Shown here: in pieces, positions 16,827 through 26,415 of the stretch
How positions within the stretch are numbered: the stretch's first letter is position 1
Layout: each line of letters begins with the position of its first letter
Assembly: GCA_963741505.1 (NCBI GenBank)
Contig: CAVUIJ010000013.1
Span: forward strand, 124,001 to 188,000
Reading direction: 5' to 3'
Length of the DNA: 64,000 bases
DNA from: JAKFWF01 sp963741505
Lineage (GTDB): Bacteria; Pseudomonadota; Alphaproteobacteria; Rhizobiales; Hyphomicrobiaceae
Notes under the pieces: model-generated
The model's input: the letters and a program-made list of their open reading frames with translations, nothing else
The model's database searches: none
What the model was told of the DNA's origin: nothing
Translations under genes and position numbers: made by a program

Positions 16827-17561
16827 TCACCCGGCCGCAGCCGAAATCAGGATCTCCTCGGCGAAATTCTTGTCGCCCGCCTCGGCGATGAACTTCTTCA
16901 AGCCCTTGACGAAGTCGATCAGGTCGAGCTGCACGATCGACGCCGACAGCGAGTTGTCGGAACACAGCTTCTGCATCGTCAGCATGGCACTCTCGCTGGT
17001 GTAGCCCCACACCGTCTTGTAGCTGCCGCCGGCACCGGTGCGATCGGCGCCGACGCGATAGGTGCCGCCGTAGCGAACGCCGCGGATCTCGGCGTCGCCA
17101 CCGAGCCGGCCCTCGCTCATCAAGATCTCGCGGGTGGCGAGCCAGGCGGCGAACGCCTCATTGCTCTTGACCTTGAACTGCCACACCGACAGCACCGGCG
17201 AAATCATGATGCGCCGCTTCAGCAGCTCTTCCGCATGCGCCCCCAGCATGTAGGGATTGAATGGCACGCTCATCGAGGTGCGCACCTGCTGGTTGACGGT
17301 GTCGACGCTAGGTGCCGCACCATGCCCCTTCATGTGCGGCGCATAGGGCACGCTCATGCTGGTTCGCACCTGCTGGTTGACACTCTCCACCACCGGCAAC
17401 TCGACGTCGGTCCCGGTTGCGATCCTGTCGCCCAGCATGTGCCGTTGAAACGGTACGCTCATGCTAGTGCGGACTTGCTGATTGACGGTCTCCACGTTCG
17501 GCGCCTCGATGAATTGAGCGCGCGCCAGCCGGCCCATGTGCCGTCCGATGATGTCGTCCAT
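16827..17561 (-). CDS. Protein with three VNQQVRTSMSVP repeats; candidate radical SAM substrate (RiPP-like precursor)
   Basis: 244 residues, ATG at 17561 with GAGG just upstream. The first 110 residues carry three near-identical units with the invariant core VNQQVRTSMSVP at residues 26-37, 61-72 and 89-100; each is preceded by P-x-V-(E/D)-(T/S) and followed by an aromatic residue, two or three variable residues, and M-x-G (FQRHMLG, YAPHMKG, FNPYMLG). Repeats contain no cysteine. Residues 111-244 look like one compact alpha/beta domain (VWQFKVKSNEAFAAWL, GVRYGGTYRVGADRTGAGG). It is the last gene of a cassette with a PqqD-like protein, a radical SAM/SPASM enzyme and a subtilase, so the repeats may be modification sites. 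I know of no named family; function is inference. Confidence 0.7.
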   Translation of the reverse strand: MDDIIGRHMGRLARAQFIEAPNVETVNQQVRTSMSVPFQRHMLGDRIATGTDVELPVVESVNQQVRTSMSVPYAPHMKGHGAAPSVDTVNQQVRTSMSVPFNPYMLGAHAEELLKRRIMISPVLSVWQFKVKSNEAFAAWLATREILMSEGRLGGDAEIRGVRYGGTYRVGADRTGAGGSYKTVWGYTSESAMLTMQKLCSDNSLSASIVQLDLIDFVKGLKKFIAEAGDKNFAEEILISAAAG

Positions 17562-17726
17562 CTTGCCTCACTCCTTCTGATACGCCGGCCTGCGGAAGTG
17601 CAGGCGCGGATCTCTCAAGGCGCCTGCGACAGCGCACACGCCCTCTCTGTCGGGAAAGCGGATGCTTTTCCGATTTCTTCGTGGACCGGGTGCTGCTCCC
17701 CGACGGGGAGCCCGCGCCCTTTGCGC

Positions 17727-18017
17727 CTATTGGTCCGTGCTGGCGATGATGTTGCGATCGAGCAGCATGTCGAAGCCCTGGTGGAACTGGGTTCTGGCGA
17801 CCGCCGCACCCATCGTCGGCGCTACCGCCTTGACGTAGTCCGCCTCGATCTGCGCAAACGGCCGGCCGTTGCACAGTTCCAGGATGAACCAGGCACTGGT
17901 GTTCAAGTCGTGCAGGTCGGGATCGTCGGGCGTGAAGGCATAGGCATGCCCCCACTCCTCGAAGCCACGCACCACGACCTCAGGGGCTTTCGCGTAGGAG
18001 CCGTTGCGGGAGTACAC
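17727..18017 (-). CDS. PqqD-like peptide-binding (RRE) protein
   Basis: 96 residues from GTG 18017, chosen because GGAGAGG lies six bases upstream inside the end of the radical SAM gene (38-bp overlap). The sequence matches the PqqD fold, the RiPP recognition element: an opening beta part with KAPEVVVRGFEEWGHAYAFTP, then LNTSAWFILELCNGRPFAQIEADYV, which is the family's LN-x-S-A-x-x-I-L-x-L-C-[DN]-G core. PqqD-like proteins bind a precursor peptide and present it to a radical SAM partner. Its position directly after the SPASM enzyme fits that role. Confidence 0.82.
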   Translation of the reverse strand: MYSRNGSYAKAPEVVVRGFEEWGHAYAFTPDDPDLHDLNTSAWFILELCNGRPFAQIEADYVKAVAPTMGAAVARTQFHQGFDMLLDRNIIASTDQ

Positions 18018-19029
18018 GCAGATCCTCTCCTTTGTTGTGATGACTGCAATAGGGATCGGGCGCGGTGAAGCGGCCGGTGAAGGCGTAAGCGGTCGAGCGG
18101 CAACCGCCATGGGTTCCTTGTGTGGTGGAGCAGTCGGGGCAACTGTCCTCGACATCGTTCGCCCGCAATTGGCGATAGAGCGGATGGTCCCAGGTCTCGA
18201 GCAGCGAGCGCTCGGTGATGTTGCCGTAGTTGACGTACTCGCGCATATAGGGGCAGCCGACGCTGTCGCCCTGCGGCGTCACCGCCGCCGTCTGCCAGCA
18301 GCAGTTGCCATCTTTCGGATGCCACGACTGCATCAGCTGCACGCTAGGCGGCACCTTGAGGCTATCCAGTGCCGCCATCATCTCCGGCAACGTCAGTGAC
18401 AGCTCAGCCCAGTTCTTGCGCGCGCGGCCCAGCGGATAGAGCCGCAACACGCCGACCTGGTCGCAGTCGAGCTGCTTGGCGAGGTCGACATAGCGCTGCA
18501 GGTGGGGAGCGTTCTTGGCCGACAGGATGCCGAGGATCGTCACCTTGAGACCGGCGGCGCGGGCATGTCGGATGCCGGCGATCGCCGCATCGTAGCTGCC
18601 GATCTGGCCGGTCAGTTCGTCCTGGATTTCAGGGATCGCGGCGAACAGATCGACGTAGAGCCGACCGATGCCGAGCGCCTTTAGGCGCTTGGCGCGGGCT
18701 TCATCGATCAGCGTCGCATGCGTGCGCACCGCGATGAACAGCTTGCGCCGGCAATAGTCGAGGATCTCCTCGAAGTCGTCGCGGTGGAACGGCTCGCCGC
18801 CCTCGAAGAAGACGTGCAAAAAGCCCTCGGCGATCAGCTCGTCGATAAAGGTCTTCCACTGCGCGGTGGTGAGTTCCGTTCGCTTCGACGAGCCGCAGTC
18901 GGCGTAGCACAGCTTGCAGTCCATGCTGCAGGTCTGGTTGACGCAGATCGTAACCTTGAACGGCTTTTCGAGTTTCGGCGCCGGCCGGGGGCCGTGCTCG
19001 GGCATGGCAATTCGAACGGTTTCGTTCAC
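17980..19029 (-). CDS. Radical SAM/SPASM-domain peptide maturase
   Basis: 349 residues from GTG 19029, which forms a GTGA overlap with the protease gene stop and has GGAG upstream; an ATG at 19047 is possible. The radical SAM cluster motif C-X3-C-X2-C is CSMDCKLC, followed by FFEGGEPFHRDDF (SAM-binding GGE). The C terminus is a SPASM domain with many cysteines: CCWQTAAVTPQGDSVGCPY, GNITERSLLETW, DSCPDCSTTQGTHGGC and a final DPYC. Such proteins make side-chain cross-links or other changes in peptides. Neighbouring PqqD-like and repeat-protein genes suggest the substrate. Confidence 0.88.
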   Translation of the reverse strand: MNETVRIAMPEHGPRPAPKLEKPFKVTICVNQTCSMDCKLCYADCGSSKRTELTTAQWKTFIDELIAEGFLHVFFEGGEPFHRDDFEEILDYCRRKLFIAVRTHATLIDEARAKRLKALGIGRLYVDLFAAIPEIQDELTGQIGSYDAAIAGIRHARAAGLKVTILGILSAKNAPHLQRYVDLAKQLDCDQVGVLRLYPLGRARKNWAELSLTLPEMMAALDSLKVPPSVQLMQSWHPKDGNCCWQTAAVTPQGDSVGCPYMREYVNYGNITERSLLETWDHPLYRQLRANDVEDSCPDCSTTQGTHGGCRSTAYAFTGRFTAPDPYCSHHNKGEDLRVLPQRLLRESP

Positions 19030-20673
19030 GCGGTCGCTCCTGTGCATTCACTCTGGTCGATACGGAACGGGCCATGGCCAAGCCGCGGGCTCCATGGTCC
19101 TGAAGGCTTGGGCAATGCCGCTGCCGCGCCGTGCGCCGCCAGTCGGCTGGCAATGGCGCCGGACGCGAGTGCCACTGCGGCACTGGTTCCCGTGGTCTCG
19201 ACGAATCCGCGCGATTTCGAGCGCGCGCCCCAGATGCGGCTCGCCGGCGCGACGAAATGGGGCAGCCGTGCCGCGGGCCCATTCAGCCACGGCGCCGGAC
19301 CGAGGCTCGAAAGGCCGAGCGGCGCCGGCCGATCGGCCATGCCGGCATGATGATCGTAGCCGCCGACGACGATCGCGCCGGGGATGGTCGCAAGACAGCA
19401 CAGCGTCGCCTCGGGGTGACACGGCGACAGCCACGACCGCTCGCCGGCGCCGTCGTCGCGCTCGATCCAGGCGTGCGCCTCAACACTGGACGAAGTCCTC
19501 GTCGCCAACCGGATTTCGAAGGCGCAGGTGTCGGTTGCGCCGTCGAACAGCGCCGACGGGAACAGCGGCGGATGCAACAACAGGCGCACGCACGAACGTG
19601 AGCCACGGACCTGCGGCCAATGTTCGGCGATCCCGATCCGGCTGCCACCGACCGCTATCTCGCGCGTGCCGCCTGCGGCGATCCTCAGCTGTTGCCCGTC
19701 TGGAAAAACAACTGCCACGTCGATCTCGTCGCGACCTTCATACCAGATCTCGAGCTTGTTCTGTGTTGGATCATGCCGCTGCATGACCCATTCGAAGGTC
19801 TGGGGCCGGTCACGCGATAAATCACCTTGCCAGTGGCCTTCTTCCGCACCCGCATTGCCGGCCCCGGCGACCACGATCATGCGCGGACCGCGGCCGGCGT
19901 CGAAGGCGGCGGCGGCCTCGCGGATCAATCCGGCGATGGCTATCTCGACGGCCGAGTGGCCATCGTGGCTGCCAGCCCACGCACCTATGCTCAGGTTGAT
20001 CACCAAAGCATCGACGCCAAGCCAGCAGCCACGGTGGTGTATGATAGCGGACGGCATTGATAATCTGGCGGCTCTCGTCGTAGCTGCGCCAACCGTCCCA
20101 AGCATTCTGGATTCGCGGACGCCAGCCCGCCCAGCTCGGCCGGCCGTGACGATCCTCTTCCTTCCAGTGATGGTCGAGCAGCCCCAACTGCACCGCAATC
20201 AGAGGGGCATCAGGGGCGGCGCCGCGAAAGCCTGCGAACGGCGTGCCGGCCGCGATCGATGCCATTAGGGTGCCGTGCGCGCCGCCCACCGTGCCGTGCC
20301 GGCCGTAGTTGTTGGCGTGCGGATCATATTGCGCGTCCAGTGAGCGCCGCGAACCGCTGCGCCGTGCCGCTGCGACCTCTCGATCCAGGGCCGCGCCGTG
20401 CCAGTCGTCGAGGGCAGCCGCGTCGAAATCGAAGGCACCCGCGAGCGCCGGCGTCCGGTTCTGATCCCACAGGAAGCGGAATCGGGATCGATTGCCGGCG
20501 GCATTGCAAAGGGTTGGATGCAGCAGATCAAAGCCGTAGTCGACGAAGCCGATGGCGACGCGTGCAGTGGCGCAGCCATCATCGCGCGCCACTCCGAGTG
20601 CTGCCAATACCGCCTCGTTGAAACCGCCGGGCGGGCATTCGTCGCGCCCTACCTGTTCGACTGCCAGCTTCAT
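19026..20673 (-). CDS. Subtilisin-like S8 serine protease, interrupted by a +1 frameshift near 20043
   Basis: The gene starts at ATG 20673 (AAGGG upstream) and changes frame near 20043, where one extra base after INAVRY breaks the reading frame; joined, it is about 548 residues. All catalytic parts exist: Asp in AIGFVDYGFDLLHPT, His in GGAHGTLMASIAAG, the oxyanion Asn in VVAGAGNAG, and Ser in ETTGTSAAVALASG. No signal peptide is evident, so it probably acts in the cytoplasm, perhaps as the leader- or precursor-cleaving protease of the cassette. The second frame ends in the GTGA overlap with the radical SAM gene. The shift may be a sequence error. Confidence 0.8.
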
Positions 20674-20774
20674 GACGACCCTTGATCCTCCCGGTTAGGA
20701 TCATAGGTCGGCCTACCTCAAGGCTGTCGTCCCGGGTGGCTACCCAGGACTTCCATCATACAAATGAATCCGGC

Positions 20775-21462
20775 TTACTGACGCGCTTTGTCGGCATCCA
20801 CCCACGTCACGAATTCAGACAGAGGAATACGCTCGGTCCGGAAGCCGTTGATCTTGGCGTCGGGATCGCCATAGCCTAGCGCCATGCCGCAGACGAGTTG
20901 TTGGCTCGCAGGAATTCCGAGCCGTTGCTGAATGACATCATGATATGGACAAAACGCTGCCTGCGGACAGGTCTCGAGGCCCTCGGCCCGCGCCGCAATC
21001 ATCACCGATTGGATGAACATGCCGATATCGATCCAGGAGCCGAGCTCGAGATCGCGATCAATCGTGAAGAACAAGCCGACTGGCGCGCCGAAGAACGTGT
21101 AGTTCTGCCGATGCTGCGTCGCCATTGCGGCCTTGTCCTCGCGGCCGATGCCGAGCAGGCCATAGAGCCCCCAACCGGTACGGCGGCGGCGCGCGAGATA
21201 TGGATCGCGCCATTTGACCGGGTAGTAGTTGTACTCGCGTTTACCCTCGATGCCGGCCCGATTGAGCGCCAGGATTTCGGCGCTCAAGGCGTCCTTGGCG
21301 GCGCCTTCGACGACATAGACGTGCCATGGCTGGATGTTCGATCCCGATGGCGCCCGCCCGGCGGTCAGCAGCACCCGTTCCAGGATCTCGCGGCGGCACC
21401 GGCTTTGGAAGATAGCCCCGAATGCTCTGGCGGCCGACGATTGCTTGTTCGACAGTCATCAT
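20775..21462 (-). CDS. Nitroreductase family FMN enzyme, +1 frameshift near 21392
   Basis: Joined, about 228 residues beginning MMTVEQAIVGRQSIRGYLPKPV at 21462. One extra base in the GCCGCCGCG run near 21392 moves the frame; removing one gives KPVPREILERVLLTAG, the canonical nitroreductase sequence. The remaining protein has SGSNIQPWHVYVV (FMN phosphate and nicotinamide contacts), WIDIGMFIQSVMIAARAEGLETC and GMALGYGDPDAKING. These flavoenzymes reduce nitro compounds or oxidise azolines or dehydrogenate amino acids in RiPP pathways. It lies 101 bp upstream of the S8 protease on the same strand and may belong to the same operon. Confidence 0.78.
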
Positions 21463-21603
21463 GATTACGCGGTCCTGGCTGGTCTGTCGTCGCTTCGATT
21501 GCAGGGCCGTCTGCCGCCCGGACAGGTGACAAGCTGCCTGTCTTTTGGGCAGTCGGAAGACTTGTTCTAACCGGCCAGGCGGCTATCGTGCGAACGGTTC
21601 AAC

Positions 21604-22470
21604 ATGGATCATCGCATGTATGTAGCAGACGCCGAAGTCGGGTTGCCGCCGGCCGTGCGACCGCCGATCCCGGCGTTCATGCGCACAAATAGCCTGCTGC
21701 AGGCAACGATCGGCAGCAGCGGGACGCGCACGGCTGCCCTGCGGATTCATGAAGCCGGCGCTCTGCGGCTGCGATTTCCCCGCGTCGGCGGTGCCTGCGA
21801 AGGGATTATTCTCAACACCTCGGGTGGCATTGCCGGCGGCGACCGGCAGACGATCGATATCGCGCTCGCGGACAACGCGCACGCGGCGCTGACCACCCAG
21901 TCCGCCGAGAAGGTCTACCGCAGCGACGGCGAACTGGCACAAATTGCGACACGGCTCACCGTGGGCCGCAGTGCCGGCCTCGCCTGGCTGCCGCAGGACG
22001 CGATACTGTTCGATGGCGCACGGCTATCGCGCCGGCTCGATGTCGAGATGGCCGCTTGCGCGCAGCTCACCATCAAGGAGAGCGTCGTGTTCGGCCGTTC
22101 AGCGATGGCGGAAGCCATGACCCATGGCTTTTTTCGCGACCGCTGGCGCATCCGGCGCGACGGCCGGCTGATCCTCGCCGAGGACATCCACCTCGACGGC
22201 GATATCTCGGCGACGCTCGCACGTGCGGCCACCGGCCGGAACGCCCGCGCCATCGCAACCATCGTGCACATTTGTGGTGACGCCGCAGCGCAAGTCGAGC
22301 GCGTACGCGACGAACTCGCCGGCGTTCCATGTGACGCCGGTGCCAGCGCCTGGAACGGCATGCTGGTCATCCGCCTCGCCGGCACCGCGCCGCACCTCGT
22401 GCGCGCCATCTGCGCCCGCGTGCTTGGCTGCCTGCTCCCGGCGACAAGCCCCCGCATCTGGTCCTGTTGA
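21604..22470 (+). CDS. ureD: Urease accessory protein UreD
   Basis: 288 residues. UreD, with UreF and UreG, delivers nickel and carbon dioxide to apo-urease. Recognisable parts are LRIHEAGALRLRFPR, ILNTSGGIAGGD, TTQSAEKVYRS, AWLPQDAILFDGA and the C-terminal L-P-x-x-S-P-R-I-W-S-C ending. Starts at 21604 and 21616 (both ATG) are possible. It is the first gene of the urease operon, divergent from the nitroreductase gene by about 140 bp. Confidence 0.92.
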   Translation: MDHRMYVADAEVGLPPAVRPPIPAFMRTNSLLQATIGSSGTRTAALRIHEAGALRLRFPRVGGACEGIILNTSGGIAGGDRQTIDIALADNAHAALTTQSAEKVYRSDGELAQIATRLTVGRSAGLAWLPQDAILFDGARLSRRLDVEMAACAQLTIKESVVFGRSAMAEAMTHGFFRDRWRIRRDGRLILAEDIHLDGDISATLARAATGRNARAIATIVHICGDAAAQVERVRDELAGVPCDAGASAWNGMLVIRLAGTAPHLVRAICARVLGCLLPATSPRIWSC

Positions 22471-22491
22471 ACCAAAACCCGGAAACGTCTC

Positions 22492-23151
22492 ATGAACCTG
22501 TCCCCCAGAGAGAAAGACAAGCTGCTGATCGCAATGGCGGCAATGGTTGCCCGTCGGCGGCTGGAACGCGGCGTGAAGCTGAATTTTCCGGAAGCCGTGG
22601 CGCTCATCACCGATACCGTGGTGGAAGGCGCCCGCGACGGCCGCTCGGTTGCCGACCTGATGGAGGCCGGCGCGCATGTTCTCAGCCCCGATCAGCTGAT
22701 GGAGGGGATCGCCGAGATGATCCCCGACGTGCAGGTGGAAGCAACGTTCCCCGACGGCACCAAGCTCGTCACGGTGCACAACCCTATTCGGGGTGGCGCA
22801 GCGCCAAAGGTGGTGCCCGGCGAGATCATCACCGCCGACGGCGACATCACACTCAACAAGGGCGCCAAGCGTACCACCATCACGGTCGCCAACAGCGGCG
22901 ATCGGCCGATCCAGGTCGGCAGCCACTACCACTTCTTCGAAACCAATCCGGCGCTGAGGTTCGACCGCGCCAAGGCGCGCGGCCAGCGCCTCGACATCGC
23001 CGCCGGCACCGCGGTCCGCTTCGAACCCGGCCAGACCCGCGACGTGACCCTGGTGCCGCTGGCGGGAAAGCGCGAGGTGTACGGGTTCAGGGGCGAGGTG
23101 ATGGGCAAGCTTGATGGCAAGTCAGCAAGCAGGAAAGGCGCGAAGCGATGA
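22492..23151 (+). CDS. ureAB: Urease subunit gamma/beta fusion (UreA-UreB)
   Basis: 219 residues. The first ~100 residues are UreA (MNLSPREKDKLLIAMAAMVARRRLERGVKLN, EAVALITDTVVEGARDG, MIPDVQVEATFPDGTKLV); the second part from about residue 105 is UreB (GGAAPKVVPGEI, GDRPIQVGSHYHFFETN, RLDIAAGTAVRFEPGQ, GKREVYGF). Both are structural subunits of urease. They are separate proteins in many proteobacteria but fused in Helicobacter and in various alphaproteobacteria. No stop or frameshift lies in the junction. Confidence 0.92.
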   Translation: MNLSPREKDKLLIAMAAMVARRRLERGVKLNFPEAVALITDTVVEGARDGRSVADLMEAGAHVLSPDQLMEGIAEMIPDVQVEATFPDGTKLVTVHNPIRGGAAPKVVPGEIITADGDITLNKGAKRTTITVANSGDRPIQVGSHYHFFETNPALRFDRAKARGQRLDIAAGTAVRFEPGQTRDVTLVPLAGKREVYGFRGEVMGKLDGKSASRKGAKR

Positions 23152-23192
23152 GCACCTCTGCTTCTATCCTGTCAGGATTTACAAGCACGATT

Positions 23193-23215
23193 CCTTACAT
23201 TATAGCAATGTAAGG
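23193..23215. promoter_or_regulatory. Palindromic operator upstream of vapBC
   Basis: A perfect 9-bp inverted repeat CCTTACATT-N5-AATGTAAGG lies 27-49 bp before the antitoxin start; another partial copy (CTGTAAGG) follows at about 23226. The region is unusually AT-rich for this window. AbrB-fold antitoxins repress their own promoters by binding such palindromes, so this is the probable autoregulatory site. Confidence 0.65.
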
Positions 23216-23241
23216 CAGCCATTAACTGTAAGGCAATTGTC

Positions 23242-23526
23242 ATGAAAGCCCCAACGAAGCCACCGAGCGAAGCAACCCTGACCAGCAAGGGCCAGATTAC
23301 GATCCCGCGCGACATCCGGTTGGAATTGGGCGTCGAAGCAGGCGACCGGCTCCGGTTCGTGCGCGCGAGAAGCGGCGCGATCGAGATCGAAGCCCGCAAG
23401 CGGCGCAGCATCGTCGATATTGCTCGCGAAAATCCGCTGCCGCCCGGAGATTACAGCACCGACAAGGCCATCACCGACGCGATGATCCGCCGCCGAAAGC
23501 GCTCGAAAGGCGGGCGCTCGGCATGA
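23242..23526 (+). CDS. AbrB/MazE/SpoVT-domain antitoxin
   Basis: 94 residues. The N-terminal swapped-hairpin DNA-binding domain is clear: ATLTSKGQITIPRDIRLELGVEAGDRLRFV (residues 11-40), then a basic C-terminal tail (MIRRRKRSKGGRSA) that would bind the toxin. The gene overlaps the PIN-domain toxin by four bases (ATGA), a standard type II toxin-antitoxin arrangement. The pair sits between ureAB and ureC in the same direction. Confidence 0.88.
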   Translation: MKAPTKPPSEATLTSKGQITIPRDIRLELGVEAGDRLRFVRARSGAIEIEARKRRSIVDIARENPLPPGDYSTDKAITDAMIRRRKRSKGGRSA

Positions 23527-23918
23527 TTGCCATCGACACGAATGTGTTGCTTCGACTGTTCCTGCGCGACGACGCTGAACAAACGCTCCAGGCCGAGCGG
23601 TGCGTGATCGATGGCCGGAAAGAAGCGCCGGTCATGGTCAACCTCATCGTGTTGTCTGAATTCGCCTGGACGCTTGCACGCAACAAGCGTCTCAGCCGCG
23701 TAGCTGTTGCCGGTTATCTCGAACGTCTCTTCGAAGCCGACGATATCGAGATCCAGCATGTCGATGCGGCAAGGCGTGCGCTCACAGCTTACAGGGACGG
23801 CGTTGCCGATTTCCCAGACTACCTCTTGGCCGCGGTCAACATCGAGCTTGGCTGCCGCACCACGTTGACATTCGATCGAGACGCCCTCGACTACGATGCC
23901 TTTTCAGCCGTCGTTTGA
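23523..23918 (+). CDS. vapC: PIN-domain ribonuclease toxin (VapC-like)
   Basis: 131 residues. PIN-domain acidic residues are present: Asp5 in IAIDTNVLLRLF, Glu45 region in LIVLSEFAWTL, Asp about 98 in GVADFPDYLLAAVN and Asp about 118 in LTFDRDALDYDAF. VapC enzymes cleave RNA, often tRNA, when not held by their antitoxin. The stop is only 12 bp before the ureC start, so the pair is transcribed in line with urease genes. Confidence 0.88.
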   Translation: MIAIDTNVLLRLFLRDDAEQTLQAERCVIDGRKEAPVMVNLIVLSEFAWTLARNKRLSRVAVAGYLERLFEADDIEIQHVDAARRALTAYRDGVADFPDYLLAAVNIELGCRTTLTFDRDALDYDAFSAVV

Positions 23919-23930
23919 AAGCCACGCGCC

Positions 23931-25646
<1,716 letters not shown>

Positions 25647-25696
25647 GGATCGTCATGTCCCTTTCCCCGCATCCCCTCGGCCGCATCCATTTTTCT

Positions 25697-25845
25697 CCGT
25701 CATCCCGGCGAAGGCCGGGACACACGACAAGCCTCCGCGAGACGCGCGCTAGCGGCAAGACGCGATCTATGCGCCATCGGCCACTATCGGCCGCACATCA
25801 CCTGTGGACATTAGTCGCGTGTCCCGGCCTTCGCCGGGATGACGG
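25697..25845. repeat. Inverted-repeat element inside the urease operon
   Basis: Perfect 27-bp inverted repeats at 25697-25723 and 25819-25845, core ATCCCGGCGAAGGCCGGGA, separated by 95 bp with no coding signal. A diverged single arm also occurs at about 33671-33693. Such repeats are common dispersed intergenic elements in Hyphomicrobiales. It fills the space between ureC and ureE. Confidence 0.85.
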
Positions 25846-25893
25846 CTGTGGGGAGGTGACAGCGGCGCCGACTGCCGCTACGGGAGGCGTCAC

Positions 25894-26415
25894 ATGATCC
25901 GCGCCATTGCCGTCGAACCTGCATGCACCTGGAATGCCGCACCGACCGGCACCGTCGTGCTCGATTTCGATCAGCGGCATCGGCGGCGAATTGTGATGCG
26001 CAGCACTGATGGCCTCGACTTCCTGCTCGATCTGGAAAAGGCGCATCGGCTGCGGGCAGGCGATGCGCTGGTGCTCGAGGATGGCCGCCATATCGAGGTG
26101 CGGGCCGCGCCCGAACCGCTCGCCGAGATCCGCTGCGATGACCTGCGCCACCTCGTGCGTGTCGCCTGGCACCTCGGCAACCGGCACTTGGCCACCATGC
26201 TCGACGGCGATCGCCTGGTGATCCGCCGCGACCACGTGATCGAGGATATGGTGCGGGGTCTCGGCGCTGCGGTTGCGCACATCGATGCGCCGTTCGATCC
26301 GGAGGGCGGCGCCTATGGCGGTGGGCATCACCACCATCACGGCGATGACGAGCACGAGCCAGCGCCGCGCAGGCGGCCGCCGCCGGTGTGGAGCCCGAAG
26401 GAAGGCACGCCGTGA
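25894..26415 (+). CDS. ureE: Urease accessory protein UreE (nickel chaperone)
   Basis: 173 residues from the ATG at 25894, with GGGAGG upstream. UreE carries nickel to the UreDFG complex. The N-terminal peptide-binding part (TVVLDFDQRHRRRIVMRSTDGLDFLLDLEKAHRLRAGDAL) and the metal-binding part (VRVAWHLGNRHLATML, VIEDMVRGLGA) are typical; the tail GGGHHHHHGDDEHEP is a nickel-binding histidine-rich end. It overlaps the ureF start (GTGA). Confidence 0.93.
   Translation: MIRAIAVEPACTWNAAPTGTVVLDFDQRHRRRIVMRSTDGLDFLLDLEKAHRLRAGDALVLEDGRHIEVRAAPEPLAEIRCDDLRHLVRVAWHLGNRHLATMLDGDRLVIRRDHVIEDMVRGLGAAVAHIDAPFDPEGGAYGGGHHHHHGDDEHEPAPRRRPPPVWSPKEGTP

Noticed and set aside
17562..17726. A short precursor peptide gene between the PqqD-like gene and the repeat protein
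   Set aside because: No ATG, GTG or TTG with a ribosome binding site gives a convincing peptide; only weak hairpins are present.
15837..18068. A 743-codon plus-strand open frame
   Set aside because: It covers the antisense of the DMT transporter, the repeat protein and the PqqD-like gene and runs through the repeat element; composition is shadow-like and no motif is seen.
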